Of a stretch of DNA of 64,000 nucleotides, positions 63,001 through 64,000 are shown one piece after another. The number at the start of each line of letters is the position of its first letter. Positions within the stretch are counted from its first letter, which is position 1. The notes under the pieces are model-generated. The model worked only from the letters and a program-made list of their open reading frames with translations, made no database searches and was not told the DNA's origin. The translations under genes were made by a program, and so were the position numbers. Source of the stretch: Neurospora intermedia (Eukaryota > Ascomycota > Sordariomycetes > Sordariales > Sordariaceae). Location: assembly GCA_037102815.1 (NCBI GenBank), contig BTPP01000002.1, positions 2,356,001 through 2,420,000 on the forward strand, given 5' to 3'.

Positions 63001-63758
63001 GCGCCAAGCCCCTGTATGTACCGCCCGATGAGCATGGCTCTGAAGTTAAGGATACCGATATCAGTTCGGAGGCACGGACGCATAGTAGGGGAGGCTCAAC
63101 TCAAAGCGAAAGGGATGCCAGAGAGGCTGAAGACGTCGTTTCCGGCTTGCCTAGAAGCTCTACTGTTGTGAGCTCTAGTGATAGAACCAAGGGCTTTCTG
63201 TCATCACAATCAGCGTCCTCGCCCTCGGGATCTCTGAGTGCCACCGAGCGGCCAAAATTCGTACGCCGAATGGACTCTGTGACGTGGAGCGATCGAGACT
63301 GGATCGAAAGTGGCGACGAGAGCGACACTGGAAGCGAGAGCGGCGGTCAGCGGGAAAACAAGAAGGATTCTGTTTTTATGGGTGGTCTATCGCCGGCGGA
63401 CAAGAAAGGAAAAGGGGCGGCAGCAGTTACGCCATCAACAACAAACTCCTTCTCCGACCCTGCGGCGGCGGTTGACTCGGGCGGTAATAGTGGTGACTCG
63501 ACAAAGCCTGGGTTCAAAAGATCGAGCACGCTGAATTGGAACTGGACCGAGAAAATCGTCGGGAAGGGAGCCCTCGGCAGGCCAAAGTCGCCTAGGTCGT
63601 CGTCTTTGGCCTCGACCGCGGGTGGTACTACGGACATTCAAGGGTTGGGCTTGGCTAGCTCGGCTGCCCAGATTATTGGGAGACCCCAGAGCCAGGGGAA
63701 GTCGGCATTAATGCCAACGGTGGTTACTGAACATGGTCAGATGACTCGGCAGGAATAG
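60096..63758 (+). CDS. DUF676-family lipase, Rog1-like
   Basis: Serine hydrolase of the DUF676 group (PF05057), which in yeast includes the monoacylglycerol lipase Rog1 and the phospholipase Lpl1. Single exon, 1220 residues; start ATG at 60096 (MLLLHQTGSVKIGEVVRYTV), as in fungal relatives. Residues 1-190 are the conserved beta-rich region preceding the hydrolase. The alpha/beta-hydrolase part holds VHLVVLTHGLHSNLGADM (oxyanion strand, His at about 270), the nucleophile elbow IGHSLGG (Ser about 439), NDGIVPLRTSCLLFLDWQG (Asp about 570) and, after a long insert, VKLEPDAHNNIIVRRQFANA (His about 925, the likely catalytic base). Two long Ser/Asp/Lys-rich inserts (about 315-370 and 640-850) and a disordered Ser/Gly tail (940-1220) make it far longer than the yeast enzymes. 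No signal peptide or clear membrane helix. The hydrolase fold is sure; the lipid substrate is inference. Confidence 0.92.
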   Translation: MLLLHQTGSVKIGEVVRYTVTYTPSADHILPSPEFLSLRIKNTSAIALRAAFVHGPYTLSVAAYPSHFNPNEKFENPRRYGIPEFEPMLKAGAVWNCHLVVPDNIRQSAGEGTSKHGQFGNPETRGESVSWVIEVASQVIFSTSAAVHYVILLARDEKSLNLGSVVPVLGGQSQAPEPGQVSDFQQSIGSIKDHPAQPKGVFSRAIRLKVEDTGALWNTPQLPGWDQEVHHRAKFHGADAPVEPAVQNKKHKEPINPKKQKKVHLVVLTHGLHSNLGADMLYMKESIDAGVRKAKQDAKARRAKERAAKHQRDTSPSAEAGGKRATGDEDQLRADDGQGGSDDEDDEEVIVRGFSGNATRTEKGIKYLGKRLAKYVLTMVFPDQPFIPTTRAASQAIVHSLKASKQDAEKDSGQKRPSSGSKKTERGYKITKISFIGHSLGGLIQTYAIAYIQKHSPTFFDQVEPVNFIALASPFLGLNHENPYYVKFALDFGLVGRTGQDLGLTWRAPTIARNGFGAIISQFGENTHKHVYGEPQAESKPLLRILPTGPAHTALKKFRNRTVYSNVVNDGIVPLRTSCLLFLDWQGLGRVEKARREAGLVETALSFGWAELTGTNTTAPRARPWAPDNVEEKPGEEGSGDSTPTGPYDAHEVPQPPPHAMLDDDRASLRSTVVASPESEYQKLQNLQSATTSNNTNNPFTGLINFFRSSETQKQAPAPQSSKANRIYQRSQILRSDDASTTASASSPRSRVTTGNELLDSGESVMAPPKTTVFEAASDLINPKLPSVEYLIDPSKRPRAIFHDRIYHPSDIPPPPLKKRPTTSGFRRRATASTESSSSSATQAPQVKTPGSEASSPYAPSPGIFPRDSSLSRHDYDDTEHTNPDMDPCEIVDGSQMQVEEKIARAYHRGLSWRKVLVKLEPDAHNNIIVRRQFANAFGWPVIQHLVEAHFSDSATAKTSDDKSTNKERAKPLYVPPDEHGSEVKDTDISSEARTHSRGGSTQSERDAREAEDVVSGLPRSSTVVSSSDRTKGFLSSQSASSPSGSLSATERPKFVRRMDSVTWSDRDWIESGDESDTGSESGGQRENKKDSVFMGGLSPADKKGKGAAAVTPSTTNSFSDPAAAVDSGGNSGDSTKPGFKRSSTLNWNWTEKIVGKGALGRPKSPRSSSLASTAGGTTDIQGLGLASSAAQIIGRPQSQGKSALMPTVVTEHGQMTRQE

Positions 63759-64000
63759 GAATAGGCACCGCAATAGGCAAAAGGATGATGCGGCAGGGCT
63801 GATGAGAGTCAAAGGATAATAATGTTGACAAGCTTACAAGCAATTGAGTTGCTGAGAGCCACGGGGGCGGGGGAAGGGGGGGGGCGGTCTTGCGGTCTCG
63901 TAGAGAGCATCTAGACTCCTGCTATACTTGAGTAGCACTACTTTAGAGATGTACATTTGGAGGATCACGACATTTAATACCCTATTGTTTACTATCTGCT
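63759..64000. other. 3' region of the lipase gene
   Basis: Only 242 bp to the window edge. Contains a G-rich run (GGGGGCGGGGGAAGGGGGGG) and then AT-rich sequence. No gene was seen. Confidence 0.4.

Overview
The window is nuclear DNA of a filamentous ascomycete. Short introns (about 50-220 bp) with GT..AG ends and CTAAC/CTGAC-like branch sites, strongly C-ending codons in the highly expressed genes, and two transposons decayed by C-to-T change at CpA (repeat-induced point mutation, RIP) all point to Pezizomycotina, most likely a Sordariomycete. The sequence alone does not settle the genus. The gene content is mostly housekeeping. I found no gene cluster, virus-derived element or RNA gene.

Layout from left to right. 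A secreted lactonase-type beta-propeller gene runs off the left edge (- strand, 1-1223). After a gene-poor spacer with a 59-base T run comes a very large - strand gene for the bridge-like lipid transfer protein Csf1/BLTP1 (3822-13824). Its first exon is short and lies upstream of the long open frame. A 2.9 kb TA-flanked pogo-like DNA transposon follows (14537-17464). Next is a five-exon gene for a DUF300/TMEM184 (Hfl1-like) membrane protein (17838-19910), then a spacer with a small composite MITE (20971-21311). Translation elongation factor 2 (22542-25409), an RBM26/27-Rmn1-type RNA-binding protein (26175-28804), exocyst Sec5 (- strand, 29622-33013) and mitochondrial NAD-isocitrate dehydrogenase subunit 2 (34230-35801) follow.

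The stretch from 35.8 to 47.3 kb is gene-poor. It holds only a tiny two-exon gene (39220-39513) behind a clear TATA box, and a second 3.2 kb pogo-like transposon with perfect 87-bp terminal inverted repeats (43015-46257). The right part carries an unrecognised one-helix membrane protein (47340-48617), a BSP-type zinc metallopeptidase (- strand, 49049-50185), the CLASP homologue Stu1 (51197-54607), a Zn2Cys6 regulator (- strand, 55654-58005) and a large DUF676/Rog1-type lipase (60096-63758).

The genes do not form one pathway. Several act in membrane traffic and lipid handling (Csf1, the Hfl1-like protein, Sec5, the Rog1-like lipase), but their adjacency looks like ordinary fungal synteny and not a functional cluster. 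The most unusual signals are in the two transposons. Their interiors have almost lost CpA on the + strand while TpG on the same strand remains common, although the two elements code in opposite directions. Their terminal inverted repeats and roughly 200 bp of each edge are untouched. All exon joins below were worked out by hand from splice signals and reading frame and were not checked against transcripts.
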